Below are positions 35,604-43,978 of a stretch of DNA of 64,000 nucleotides, piece after piece. The position numbers and the translations under genes were made by a program. The notes below the pieces were generated by a model, which was given only the letters and a program-made list of their open reading frames with translations, searched no databases and was not told the origin of the DNA. The DNA is from Dysgonomonas mossii. GTDB taxonomy: Bacteria > Bacteroidota > Bacteroidia > Bacteroidales > Dysgonomonadaceae. The number at the start of each line of letters is the position of its first letter. The stretch's first letter is position 1. Location: contig NZ_SPPK01000004.1 in assembly GCF_004569505.1 (NCBI RefSeq), forward strand, positions 186,001-250,000, written 5' to 3'.

Positions 35604-36469
35604 TTAAAATTGAATTAGATATTAACTCCAACGACAACTCCCTTTTTGTTACAGCACAATGTAATAATAGGTGCCTGATGTGCTCACAGCCTCCGCTAAA
35701 CAGGAATGATATAGACTTATTATTCGAACGTAATTTGGCGATTATTGAGTCTGCTCCTTCTGAATTAGCTGATATTGGAATAACAGGAGGAGAACCTACA
35801 TTATTAGCTGACAAACTCTTTCTGTTAATAGATAAAGTAAAAGAGAAACTACCCGAAGCCCAAATACATATACTATCCAATGGGCGAGCTTTTTCAAATA
35901 GAGACTATGTGAAGAAACTTGCATCTGTTGGTAATGATAGATTATTATTGGGAATTCCTCTACATTCCGACTACTTGCATGATCATGATTATATTGCACA
36001 AGCGATAGGATCATATAATGAGACAGTAAAAGGATTATATAATCTGGCTGAATTTAATATCCGAATAGAACTCCGTATTGTTATCAATAAAATAAATTAT
36101 CCACGTCTACCGCAGCTATCGAATTTTATATACAAGAATCTGCCCTTTGTTACTCATATCTCTTTTATGGGATTAGAAGATACTGGCTACAGCATAAAAA
36201 ATCACGAACGAGTTTGGATAGACCCAATTGATTTTCAAGATCAACTAGAGATAGCTGTAATTAGTCTTGCAACATGGGGATTGGATGTCTCAATTTTCAA
36301 TCTGCCTCTTTGCTCTTTACCCTCATCATTACATGAGTTTGCCCGCAAATCAATTTCTGATTGGAAAGTAAAATATCTAGAGGAATGTAGTCTTTGTTCA
36401 GTGAAGCCTGAGTGTTGTGGGTTATTTGCTACATCTAAAGGGGAATATAAGGTTACACCTTTTTTATAG
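35600..36469 (+). CDS. hxsC: His-Xaa-Ser system radical SAM maturase HxsC
   Basis: A 289-residue radical SAM protein that overlaps hxsB by 4 bp (ATGA). The cluster motif is TAQCNNRCLMCSQPP with Cys21, Cys25 and Cys28, followed by ITGGEPTLLAD. The C-terminus carries several Cys (CSLCSVKPECCG) that may hold an extra cluster. HxsB and HxsC are a pair of maturases; the reaction on the His-Xaa-Ser repeat is not known. It ends the operon: the next gene converges from the opposite strand, starting 30 bp away. Confidence 0.92.
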   Translation: MIKIELDINSNDNSLFVTAQCNNRCLMCSQPPLNRNDIDLLFERNLAIIESAPSELADIGITGGEPTLLADKLFLLIDKVKEKLPEAQIHILSNGRAFSNRDYVKKLASVGNDRLLLGIPLHSDYLHDHDYIAQAIGSYNETVKGLYNLAEFNIRIELRIVINKINYPRLPQLSNFIYKNLPFVTHISFMGLEDTGYSIKNHERVWIDPIDFQDQLEIAVISLATWGLDVSIFNLPLCSLPSSLHEFARKSISDWKVKYLEECSLCSVKPECCGLFATSKGEYKVTPFL

Positions 36470-36498
36470 GATATACCTTAATTAGCCAATAAATATAA

Positions 36499-37749
36499 CT
36501 AAACATTAATTTCGATTATATCATTAAGATTAGTTGTGAATCGCTTTGAAAGATGTTCTTGACGGATGTTCTTACTATAACCGTTTCCTTCAATAGCAAG
36601 TTTTATAGAGTCACGTCCATTCTTTTTATTTATCTCATCCAAAGTCTGGTTTAATCGCTGTTGCTTATCGCGATCTTTTTCATCAAAGAGATCCCGCAGG
36701 GCATATTCTTCGGGGGTAATATCAATCAATACAACTCCAGCCCTTTTATATTCCAGATTCGGCAAATAAATAGAATCCAAAGCCTGACGGCAGTAACCGA
36801 TAATCTCGGCTGTATCCGATGTGTAAAATGACAAAGGAACAACTTTTGAGGGTTTATATACATCCTCTTCGAATCTATCAGTTTGCACGAAAATATAAAC
36901 ACCTTTGGTTACAGTTTTCTGTTTCCTCAATTTAGCTACACTCAGAGAGGCTAATGCAGCGATAGACTCCAGTAGATTGTTGTATTCAGTAATTGGCTGC
37001 CCGAAACTTCGGGAAGTACATATCTGTTGTTTCTTAGCCGACAGTTCGTCTTTTTCAATACAGGGAATGCCTTGTAATTCGAGCCAGGTACGTTCCCCGA
37101 TTACAGTCATCTTATCTCTGACCCATGATCGAGTCTTTTGTGTTAAATCATAGGCAGTTTTTACTCCTTGATATTCAAGCATCTTTGTGTGGCGACGCCC
37201 TATGCCCCAAACATCACTTATAGGTGTTTTTTGTAATGCCTTGATACGCTTCTCTTCGCTGTCAATAATACATACATTGTTATAGGCCTTGTATTTCTTT
37301 GCAAAATGATTAGCTATTTTCCCCAAAGTCTTTGTTGGAGCAACACCGATTGACACAGAAATGCCTGTATTCTTTGTGACTGTCCGAATGATACGCTTGC
37401 TATAATTGGCAATATCCTCTATTCCGTGAAGATGCAGAAAAGCTTCGTCAACAGAATATATTTCCATGTCAGGAACAAGCTTGGATAAAGTTTTCATTAC
37501 CCGATCAGACATGTCTCCATAAAGAGTAAAATTTGTAGAATATACTGCAACTTTATATTGTTTGACGAGCTCTCTTATTTGAAAAAATGGTACTCCCATT
37601 TTGATACCTAATGCTTTGGCTTCATTGCTACGTGATATAACACAACCATCGTTGTTGCTGAGTACAACAACAGGACGATTGTTCAATGCCGGGTTGAAAA
37701 CCCGTTCACATGAAACAAAGAAGTTATTACAGTCGATCAGGGCGTACAT
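36499..37749 (-). CDS. umuC: Y-family DNA polymerase V subunit UmuC
   Basis: Error-prone lesion-bypass polymerase of 416 residues. The N-terminus [20 protein letters not shown] gives the first metal-binding Asp. The palm motif [10 protein letters not shown] carries the catalytic Asp-Glu. [20 protein letters not shown] and [15 protein letters not shown] are the usual little-finger-side helix-hairpin-helix parts. It shares one base with the upstream PD-(D/E)XK-like gene and forms an operon umuD-nuclease-umuC. UmuDC pairs are common cargo on mobile elements and raise mutation under DNA damage. SOS control is likely, but I could not identify a LexA box. Confidence 0.93.
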   Translation of the reverse strand: MYALIDCNNFFVSCERVFNPALNNRPVVVLSNNDGCVISRSNEAKALGIKMGVPFFQIRELVKQYKVAVYSTNFTLYGDMSDRVMKTLSKLVPDMEIYSVDEAFLHLHGIEDIANYSKRIIRTVTKNTGISVSIGVAPTKTLGKIANHFAKKYKAYNNVCIIDSEEKRIKALQKTPISDVWGIGRRHTKMLEYQGVKTAYDLTQKTRSWVRDKMTVIGERTWLELQGIPCIEKDELSAKKQQICTSRSFGQPITEYNNLLESIAALASLSVAKLRKQKTVTKGVYIFVQTDRFEEDVYKPSKVVPLSFYTSDTAEIIGYCRQALDSIYLPNLEYKRAGVVLIDITPEEYALRDLFDEKDRDKQQRLNQTLDEINKKNGRDSIKLAIEGNGYSKNIRQEHLSKRFTTNLNDIIEINV

Positions 37750-38495
37750 TAATCAAAATACAATATTCCGTTATGTTCATATTTTACATTTTCACTTGAA
37801 ATAACCTCTCTTTTGAATTTTTCACCACAATGCCTACAGACATGTTTTATATGATTCAATTCTCCCATTTGGCTTTTTCCACATAGTGGGCAAAGTATAA
37901 ATCCCCACTTATATCCTGTTAACCTACTTCTAAAGTCAGCTTTCGCATATGACCTCCATGTGATTATCTGCGAAGTTTCATTTATTACATTTTCTATATA
38001 CTGTAAAAAATCGGACGTGTAATTTTCTTGATTTTCATACTTCGCCAACTCTTCATGAATTTCATTTGAGCCAAATCTAATAACAATCCAACCTGCCGCC
38101 TGAAAGTTTACGTCCTTTTTTCTGTCTTTATTACTATGTTTTTGTCTATGAGAACGAATTCCATCACATTCAATTGCGATCTTTATTGGATTATTTAACA
38201 CACCTCCATAAATAGCAAAATCTACTTCATATTCTATTCCAGGACTTCCCATATTATATACATCTGGTATAAGAACCATTTCATTCGGCTTGACAAAATA
38301 ATTCTTCGTGTCATTAGGATATTGATTCAATATCAGATAAAACGCTTTTTCTAAATCAGAATATTTATCGTTATTTATATAATTGTCAATTATCTCGAAT
38401 ATATTTTCTGAATATGTCTCACTATATTCAGAATAATCATCCTCTATCCTAACACGTAGACGATTTATTAAAGTTTTTATATCCATATTAAGCAA
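37749..38495 (-). CDS. PD-(D/E)XK (DUF559/Vsr-like) nuclease-like protein
   Basis: A 248-residue protein between umuD and umuC. Its centre carries a Vsr/DUF559-type nuclease pattern: [10 protein letters not shown] and then [43 protein letters not shown], with the Asp and Glu-X-Asp expected for metal binding. The C-terminus has a zinc-ribbon-like set CPLCG and CRHCGE. It starts 1 bp after umuD ends and its stop shares a base with the umuC start, so the three are made together. I know no standard UmuDC partner with this domain; a role in repair or in cutting DNA during replication stress is inference. Confidence in the fold is moderate. Confidence 0.72.
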   Translation of the reverse strand: MLNMDIKTLINRLRVRIEDDYSEYSETYSENIFEIIDNYINNDKYSDLEKAFYLILNQYPNDTKNYFVKPNEMVLIPDVYNMGSPGIEYEVDFAIYGGVLNNPIKIAIECDGIRSHRQKHSNKDRKKDVNFQAAGWIVIRFGSNEIHEELAKYENQENYTSDFLQYIENVINETSQIITWRSYAKADFRSRLTGYKWGFILCPLCGKSQMGELNHIKHVCRHCGEKFKREVISSENVKYEHNGILYFD

Positions 38496-38496
38496 A

Positions 38497-38931
38497 CTAC
38501 CTCTGTTTTTTTATTGAGTAAGTTACAATACCCCAGATAAGGAAATCATTATCTTCTGTTATTTTGATAGGGTTATAGCTGTCATTAGCAGGTATAAGCC
38601 AAACAATATCTTTTTCTATTTTAATATATTTAATCGTGAATTCACCATCGACAAAGCAGACTGCCATATCTCCGTTTCGCGGCTCCAGCGATTTATCAAT
38701 AATCAATATATCTCCATCGTAAACACCCGCATCTTGCATACTATCTCCACGAACACGACCATAGAATGTACTGGCAGGATGACGTACCAACTCTTTATTC
38801 AAGTCAATAGCCAAATCCATAAAATCCTGTGCCGGACTTGGGAATCCAGCTTTGATTCCACCATCAGCTATAGGCAGTGATAATTCAGTATTTACTTCTG
38901 CACGAAATATTTCAAGAGCTTTCTTATCCAT
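38497..38931 (-). CDS. umuD: UmuD-like S24 (LexA-type) autoprotease
   Basis: A 144-residue S24-family peptidase; cleaved UmuD' is the partner of UmuC in polymerase V. A cleavage-site-like Ala-Gly in KAGFPSPAQD lies near residue 28. The catalytic Ser is in VRGDSMQDAGVYDGDIL, and the catalytic Lys is in DGEFTIKYIK. There is no helix-turn-helix, so it is UmuD rather than LexA. I start at the ATG at 38931; the frame begins one codon earlier at TTG. It is the first gene of the umuD-nuclease-umuC operon. In the 323 bp upstream (38932-39254) I see only an AT-rich sequence without a clear gene. Confidence 0.9.
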   Translation of the reverse strand: MDKKALEIFRAEVNTELSLPIADGGIKAGFPSPAQDFMDLAIDLNKELVRHPASTFYGRVRGDSMQDAGVYDGDILIIDKSLEPRNGDMAVCFVDGEFTIKYIKIEKDIVWLIPANDSYNPIKITEDNDFLIWGIVTYSIKKQR

Positions 38932-39254
38932 CAAAACAAAAGTACATAAAGCTACAGAGATAATGCGAATTCAGAATCTTAATTAATATATCGATATTAT
39001 AGAATTTCTCTTCCGTTTCTCCTTTTATAACTGCTCCTCTTTCTGCGGAGTCATCACTTGATCGATCTTTCTGTTCATCGGGCAAAGGTATGAACGGCTT
39101 TTAGTCCTGCATATTCTTACGCCTATCGGTTTTCAAATAAATCTTCCTCTTTCCTTTCAGGCGAGCGTATTTATCTGAAAAAATATGCCTGTCTAAAAGC
39201 CTATACCTGTTTGTTGCCCTTGAAACAAAAAACGACCGACCTGACGGATGACGC

Positions 39255-39470
39255 ATGAAAAAAAAAGTCGCAGTTATGAGAAACGAAAGAAAAATATTGA
39301 AACAAAACTCCCTCACCTCTGGAATCATCATAAAATTGGGTTTAGGGATAGCAGTTGTGGCTCTGTGTATGTGGATAGTGACACAAGTGAGCATAAACAC
39401 TTCTGTTATTACAGGATTTATCGGTGGTTATCTGATTATCTGTCTTGTATTTAACTCTTTATCAAGATGA
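39255..39470 (+). CDS. Small two-helix membrane protein (hypothetical)
   Basis: I do not recognise this 71-residue protein. After a basic N-terminus it has two predicted membrane helices (about residues 25-43 and 50-67). An internal ATG at 39276 is an alternative start (MRNERKIL). Its stop overlaps the start of a 20-residue hydrophobic frame by 4 bp (ATGA), which suggests both are translated. It lies at the start of a rightward block that continues into pcfK and pcfJ. A membrane role is all that can be said. Confidence 0.5.
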   Translation: MKKKVAVMRNERKILKQNSLTSGIIIKLGLGIAVVALCMWIVTQVSINTSVITGFIGGYLIICLVFNSLSR

Positions 39471-39529
39471 TACTCTCAATTATAGCCTTTATCATCCTTA
39501 TCTCCATTTTCTTATTTCTAATCTTTTAA
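39467..39529 (+). CDS. 20-residue hydrophobic peptide
   Basis: An ATG-TAA frame coding only for hydrophobic residues plus two Ser, with ILSIIAFIILISIFLFLIF as its body. It would be a single membrane helix. It overlaps the stop of the preceding membrane-protein gene by 4 bp (ATGA) and ends 11 bp before the next gene. Such peptides include single-pass regulators and type I toxins; no antisense RNA was recognised. Coding status rests on composition and coupling only. Confidence 0.4.
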   Translation: MILSIIAFIILISIFLFLIF

Positions 39530-39540
39530 ACCGTACAGTC

Positions 39541-40560
39541 ATGACTAAATTATATTCATTGTTCGCAGGAACAACAACCGATACAGAAGTTAAAGCAGTA
39601 GCAGAAAACCAAATCATCCAAATGGAAGGATACTCCTATGACCGTTATGTAGTCCACAAAACCACACACGACAAATACGGCTATCATTATCATCTGATTA
39701 ATCTCCGTACGCTTGATATGCAACAATCTGAAATCATTAAACCATTAAGCCAAAAGTTTGGAATCGGTATGTATTACGATGAAAACAATATTGAGTTTAT
39801 GTCCGAAGAAGAAGTCATTGAACTCTATGCCAAAGCAAAGGCTAAAGAAGATGCAGAACAGGAAAAGGAAAGACAAGAGAATGAACACAGAAAAGCGATA
39901 AGGGAGATTGGTCGTAAATGGCTGAATGAAAACCTACGCCAAGATGCTAAAGCAATCATTGTGGCTCGTTTAAAAGCAGATGAATCCGACTCACAAACGG
40001 ACTACTATGCCTCAAAAGTCACACGTACTGTAATTTTAGGCTTTTCCAAGCACAAACGTGATATATTCTCCGAAATGCGAAAGTATGCTCCAAACTTTGA
40101 AGAAACAGCCCATCTGGAAATCTATAACGAGGAGTATGAACACAGGGAAAAGTATTCAATGGGTGCAGGGTATTATCTGGGAGAAAGCAAATACAGCGGA
40201 TGGATCATTGAAAAATCCCCGATATATGACAGAAAGAACAAGATTGATGAATTTGCCTATGTGGCAGGATGTCCCGATGGTATTTACATCAATAAGAATA
40301 ATGACAATAATACTTCTATTCAAAACGAAAAAGAACCAACTCTTCAATTTGAATCGGATAACCTCTCTTTTGAGATAGTTGATTATTCAGAGAAAGCAAT
40401 TGCCCTGTTTGGAGATACCAAAGAAATCAAAGATTTACTCAAAGCAATGGGTGGAAAATTCAATCCTAGACTGACACATAACAATGAAAAACAAGCAGGA
40501 TGGATATTTTCCAAAACCAAGAAAGAAGAATTACAAACAGTATTGAACCTAAATAAATAA
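39541..40560 (+). CDS. Conserved ICE protein of unknown function
   Basis: A 339-residue cytoplasmic protein that I cannot assign a function. I start at the ATG at 39541 (MTKLYSLFAG); the frame extends 96 bp upstream through the hydrophobic-peptide region without support. The middle is a charged, Glu/Lys/Gln-rich helix (residues about 85-130). The C-terminus reads AIALFGDTKEIKDLLKAMGGKFNPRLT, then KQAGWIFSKTKKEEL, a short motif I recall from many Bacteroidetes element proteins, including antirestriction-like ones. It stands 5 bp before pcfK, so it belongs to an operon with pcfK and pcfJ and probably helps element maintenance or transfer. Confidence 0.65.
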   Translation: MTKLYSLFAGTTTDTEVKAVAENQIIQMEGYSYDRYVVHKTTHDKYGYHYHLINLRTLDMQQSEIIKPLSQKFGIGMYYDENNIEFMSEEEVIELYAKAKAKEDAEQEKERQENEHRKAIREIGRKWLNENLRQDAKAIIVARLKADESDSQTDYYASKVTRTVILGFSKHKRDIFSEMRKYAPNFEETAHLEIYNEEYEHREKYSMGAGYYLGESKYSGWIIEKSPIYDRKNKIDEFAYVAGCPDGIYINKNNDNNTSIQNEKEPTLQFESDNLSFEIVDYSEKAIALFGDTKEIKDLLKAMGGKFNPRLTHNNEKQAGWIFSKTKKEELQTVLNLNK

Positions 40561-40565
40561 CGACT

Positions 40566-40976
40566 ATGAAATCAACAGCATATTTTACACGAACCATATT
40601 AACCCATTTAGAACAAAGGGCATCTGTAGACCCTTTGTTCGCCCAATCATTCGCTAACCTGAATAAGAACATTGACGATTGTTGTACTTACATTTTAAAC
40701 GAAGTACAAAAAAGCGGTTGTAATGGCTTCACCGATGATGAAGTCTACTCAATGGCTGTGCATTATTACGATGAAGAAAATATAGAAGTTGGTAAACCGA
40801 TCGATGCCCGAATTGCCGTAAACCATGTAGTAGAACTGACAGAGGATGAAAAACAACAGGCACGGCAAGACGCTATTCAGAAAGCACAGAATGATGCCTA
40901 TAACAAGATGATGCAACCCAAGAAGAAGACAACAGCTAAACAAACAGCCAATACCAACCAACTAAGCCTATTCTGA
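40566..40976 (+). CDS. PcfK-like protein
   Basis: A 136-residue protein resembling the PcfK family of conjugative elements: SVDPLFAQSFANLNKNIDDCCTYILNEVQKSGCNGFTDDEVYSMAVHYYDEE. A charged tail runs into a Lys/Thr-rich C-terminus ending QLSLF. That ending resembles a beta-clamp-binding pentapeptide (QLSLF), which would link it to replication; this is an inference. It starts 5 bp after the unknown ICE gene and ends 3 bp before the PcfJ-like gene. PcfK/PcfJ genes travel together on Gram-positive and Bacteroidetes elements, but their roles are not established. Confidence 0.8.
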   Translation: MKSTAYFTRTILTHLEQRASVDPLFAQSFANLNKNIDDCCTYILNEVQKSGCNGFTDDEVYSMAVHYYDEENIEVGKPIDARIAVNHVVELTEDEKQQARQDAIQKAQNDAYNKMMQPKKKTTAKQTANTNQLSLF

Positions 40977-40979
40977 CCT

Positions 40980-42251
40980 ATGAAACCAAAGAATAAATTT
41001 CAACAACAAGTTGTAGAAGCGAGCAAGACATTATCTGCTATTACCAAAGAACAGATACAATGGGGATATAATAATGCAATTGAATATCTGGGTTATCGCT
41101 CAAAGAAAGGGATTGTAACCTGTTCCAAGTGCGGACACTCATGGCAAGGAGAAGGAGAACTGATTACAACTATCTTAGGTTGTGATTGCCCGAACTGTAA
41201 ATCAAAGCTGACTGTAAAAGTTACAGCCAAACGGACATTCAATGACAGCTATTATATGACTGTTATTGATGCCCATAAAGGATATCAGGTACTACGCACT
41301 ATTATGTTAGGATATACGAGCAAAATCGGAGAACTACCCGAATATAGTGCGTCCGAAGTGATGCAACGTTGGATTACTCCCAATGGGAAGTATTGCACAT
41401 TTGCTCGTCTTCGGCAGACAATGGGGACAATGTATTACGATTCGTGGATATTTCATACTCCATTGGAATTAAGACAAGAGATTGATGTTTATAACAGGAT
41501 CTATACAGGTGCAGTATATCCAACACAAAAACTAATACCCGAACTAAAACGTGCAGGCTATAAGAAAGCTTTATACAATCAGAAACCATTAGATCTATTC
41601 CGTATACTACTAACAGATAGTAAAGCTGAAACGCTAATCAAAGCAGGATATGCCAAGCTATTAAAGCGTATTATGGATAGCGGATGGAAGAGTATTAATA
41701 ACTATTGGCAATCGATTAAAATATGTATTCGTAATAACTACAAAATCAAAGATGCTACCCTTTGGTGCGATTATATTGACTTACTTCGCTTCTTTGGCAA
41801 AGACTTGCATAATGCAAAATATGTTTGTCCCGATAATTTGAAAGCAGAGCATGACCGCTATGTAGCTAAAAAAGTAAAAGCAGATGTTCAATTAGAAATA
41901 GAAAAGAAACTCGCAAAAGAAGATTCATACAGAGAAGCTAAAGCCAAGTTCTTTGGTCTTATATTTTCAGATGGACTAATTAATGTTCGAGTCTTGGAAA
42001 GTGTCGCAGAGATAATCAACGAAGGTAAAGCCATGCACCATTGTGTCGGCAGTTACCATTCAAAAGAAGATTCGCTGATTCTTTCGGCTTGTATAGATGG
42101 AAAACGGATTGAAACAATAGAAGTTTCAATTTCTCAACTAAAGGTTATTCAATCGAGAGGTATTTGTAATAAGAATACTAAATACCACAATCAAATAATT
42201 GATCTTGTCAATCAGAATATTCCACTTATAGAAGAACGATTAGCAGCATAA
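40980..42251 (+). CDS. PcfJ-like protein
   Basis: A 423-residue protein of the PcfJ family. An N-terminal zinc-ribbon-like module is seen at CSKCGHSWQGEG then CDCPNCKSKL (residues about 44-80). The conserved PcfJ core near the C-terminus reads INEGKAMHHCVGSYHSKEDSLILSACIDGKRIETIEV. Family members are element-encoded and biochemically uncharacterised; the Cys pattern suggests nucleic-acid binding. It is the last large gene in its operon and starts 3 bp after the PcfK-like gene. Confidence 0.85.
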   Translation: MKPKNKFQQQVVEASKTLSAITKEQIQWGYNNAIEYLGYRSKKGIVTCSKCGHSWQGEGELITTILGCDCPNCKSKLTVKVTAKRTFNDSYYMTVIDAHKGYQVLRTIMLGYTSKIGELPEYSASEVMQRWITPNGKYCTFARLRQTMGTMYYDSWIFHTPLELRQEIDVYNRIYTGAVYPTQKLIPELKRAGYKKALYNQKPLDLFRILLTDSKAETLIKAGYAKLLKRIMDSGWKSINNYWQSIKICIRNNYKIKDATLWCDYIDLLRFFGKDLHNAKYVCPDNLKAEHDRYVAKKVKADVQLEIEKKLAKEDSYREAKAKFFGLIFSDGLINVRVLESVAEIINEGKAMHHCVGSYHSKEDSLILSACIDGKRIETIEVSISQLKVIQSRGICNKNTKYHNQIIDLVNQNIPLIEERLAA

Positions 42252-42277
42252 TTTTATCAAACTAAAATAAACAAAGC

Positions 42278-42430
42278 ATGTATCGATTATATATAGGTTT
42301 TAAGCTATTAGGTGAATTTGATAGTATTCGAGAAGCTAAACAGTTTGCGGGAAAAAGCGGATTAGGTGGAGTTTTCAATCTGATTGGGAATAATTATCGG
42401 GATACATGGTATGTTCCAACTGTTAAATGA
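42278..42430 (+). CDS. Small hypothetical protein after the PcfJ-like gene
   Basis: A 50-residue frame (ATG 42278, TGA 42428) that begins YRLYIGFKLLGEFDSIREAKQFA and ends in a Gly/Tyr-rich stretch with RDTWYVPTVK. It starts 26 bp after the PcfJ-like stop codon in the same direction and is followed closely by a terminator. It looks like a small folded domain, not a random frame. I do not recognise it; it was too short for the usual length cut-off. Confidence 0.5.
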   Translation: MYRLYIGFKLLGEFDSIREAKQFAGKSGLGGVFNLIGNNYRDTWYVPTVK

Positions 42431-42444
42431 AATATCCAATGAGG

Positions 42445-42476
42445 CGGACTGAAATTCAGTCCGTTTTCTTTTTTCA
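42445..42476 (+). terminator. Terminator of the PcfK/PcfJ operon
   Basis: An 8-bp stem (CGGACTGA/TCAGTCCG) with a tight loop is followed by TTTTCTTTTTT, just after the 50-residue frame. Confidence 0.85.
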
Positions 42477-42600
42477 ATGAGCCTGAGCGGATAAAAAAGA
42501 AACAAAAAACCAGGAGTAAATTTATCATAAGTAAAGTGGAACAAAGTGTAATAGATAATAAAGATCTAAACAACCAGCTAATTATAGCTATTAAACTGAC

Positions 42601-42930
42601 TTAATGACTTAATGTTTTTGAGAAGAAATTCATAACAAAAACACCAGACACGATTAAAATTACACCAATAATCGCGGGTAAATCCATAGATTGTTTAAAT
42701 ATTAAAACTGAAATAATTGCAGTTAATACTATACCTAAACCACCCCATATAGCATAAGCCAAACCTAAAGGCATCGATTTCAATGTCAGTGATAAAAAGT
42801 AGAAACAGATTAAATAAGTTATGGCGACTATTACTGTAGGTAACCATTTAGTAAAACCATCAGAAGCCTTCATACTGGAAGAGCCTATAACTTCAAAAAT
42901 TATAGCTAATGCTAAATATAAGTATTTCAT
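42601..42930 (-). CDS. SMR-family multidrug efflux transporter
   Basis: A 109-residue four-helix inner-membrane antiporter of the small multidrug resistance family. The essential Glu is in LYLALAIIFEVIGSSSMK (near residue 13). The conserved GLAYAIWGGLGIVLTAIIS loop and the GVFVMNF end are present. Members export quaternary ammonium and other lipophilic cations, or guanidinium (Gdx type). The motif SLTLKSMPLGLAYAIWGG is typical of EmrE-like proteins, but substrate cannot be settled. It is 57 bp downstream of a Crp-type regulator in the same direction, so the two form a resistance-type cargo pair. Confidence 0.9.
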   Translation of the reverse strand: MKYLYLALAIIFEVIGSSSMKASDGFTKWLPTVIVAITYLICFYFLSLTLKSMPLGLAYAIWGGLGIVLTAIISVLIFKQSMDLPAIIGVILIVSGVFVMNFFSKTLSH

Positions 42931-42987
42931 ATCATCAATTTTGGATACAAAGATAGCATGATATGAAACTACATTTTTTGATAAAAG

Positions 42988-43554
42988 TCAAATTCGTTTA
43001 CTCCTTATTCTACTTAATGTTTCTTGGGTAATACCCAGATAAGATGCTATATGTCCCAATGATACACGTTGTAATATTTCAGGTTCGGACTTTATTAGAT
43101 TCAGGTATCGTTGTTCAGCCGATTCAGTTTGTAAAGACCAGCTTCTTTCTTCCATGATCCGACACAATTCTTCTGTCATACGCCTCCCAATGGTATTCAT
43201 CTCATTGTATTTGTTATAAAGTACATTGAGGTCTGAATTGGAAATATAATGAATTATTGAAGTCTCCAAAAATTGAATATTTTGCAAAGAAGGACGATTG
43301 AAGAATAAAGGCATTGTTGCTCCTAAAGGGATATTTTCAAAACCAAACCAATCTGTTATCTCTCGTTCCTCTTTCATATAAAATGAACGAACAAGACCTT
43401 TTTCTATAACGAATAGACTGGATACTATCTGCCCTTCCTTAATGAAGAAAGTATCTTTTTCATAAATCTTGCTTTGAGTTTTAAGATTAAGTTCTTTCTC
43501 AATATCAAGAGATATAGGTCCAAATTTCCTGCACAATGTTATCAAAGGATTCAT
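42988..43554 (-). CDS. Crp/Fnr-family transcriptional regulator
   Basis: A 188-residue regulator with an N-terminal cyclic-nucleotide-binding-like domain (FIKEGQIVSSLFVIEKGLVRSFYMKEEREITDWFGFENIPLG). A C-terminal helix-turn-helix follows (VSLGHIASYLGITQETLSRIRSKR). The ligand pocket lacks the classical cAMP-binding residues, so the signal is unknown. I start at the ATG at 43554 (MNPLITL), which matches family length. An upstream in-frame ATG at 43617 runs out of an eroded region and is unlikely. It sits 57 bp upstream of the SMR pump, which it probably regulates. Confidence 0.85.
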   Translation of the reverse strand: MNPLITLCRKFGPISLDIEKELNLKTQSKIYEKDTFFIKEGQIVSSLFVIEKGLVRSFYMKEEREITDWFGFENIPLGATMPLFFNRPSLQNIQFLETSIIHYISNSDLNVLYNKYNEMNTIGRRMTEELCRIMEERSWSLQTESAEQRYLNLIKSEPEILQRVSLGHIASYLGITQETLSRIRSKRI

Positions 43555-43639
43555 ATTGTAAATATAGCATTTATAATAAGAAAATAGGGCTACTAATTTA
43601 AGTAGTCCTACACTCATGTGCCATTTTTTTTTGGCTATA

Positions 43640-43949
43640 TAGAATACATAGCCAAAGTAAGCCTTATATTTTTTATATAAACCTTCTTCATACCATTCAA
43701 AAGCAACAAAATTTTCAGCAGCTTTATTTCCTGCATATTTCTTCAGAAATACCTATTGAGCTTCCACTTGTGGAGCATCGAAGTGTTCTGTCCAACAGCT
43801 ATCCAGCAAGATGAATGTGGCAACAGGAACAGGTATCTAGGCATCTAACTGCCATATTAAAATCCTACAAGAATAACTCCGGCATTTATAATCACATCGT
43901 TGGATGAGAAAATAATACTAGCCTGAATATGAGCATCTGTACTCTTAGT
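43640..43949 (-). pseudogene. Eroded gene remnants, including a cation-efflux (CDF) fragment
   Basis: On the minus strand 43949-43857 reads KSTDAHIQASIIFSSNDVIINAGVILVG and then stops. This closely resembles a late membrane segment of CDF cation-diffusion transporters, which run on for many more residues, so the gene is truncated at both ends. Further downstream another frame reads VATFILLDSCWTEHFDAPQVEA, a stop, then NKAAENFVAFEWYEEGLYKKYKAYFGYVFYIAKKK; I cannot name its family. No intact frame spans the region. These look like scars of earlier cargo between the Crp regulator and the NTPase. Confidence 0.55.
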
Positions 43950-43972
43950 TTTCTGGAGCAAAAAACTAAGAG
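43942..43972. repeat. 11-bp inverted repeat after the NTPase gene
   Basis: CTCTTAGTTTT and AAAACTAAGAG are perfect complements separated by 9 nt, 7 bp past the NTPase stop codon. There is no clear T-run on the minus strand, so it may be a terminator remnant or a deletion junction of the eroded region. Confidence 0.45.
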
Positions 43973-43978
43973 AAGAAT

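Noticed and set aside
43555..43617. Longer Crp-family protein starting at 43617
   Set aside because: The extra 21 residues are in frame with an eroded upstream remnant and precede the usual family N-terminus at MNPLITL.
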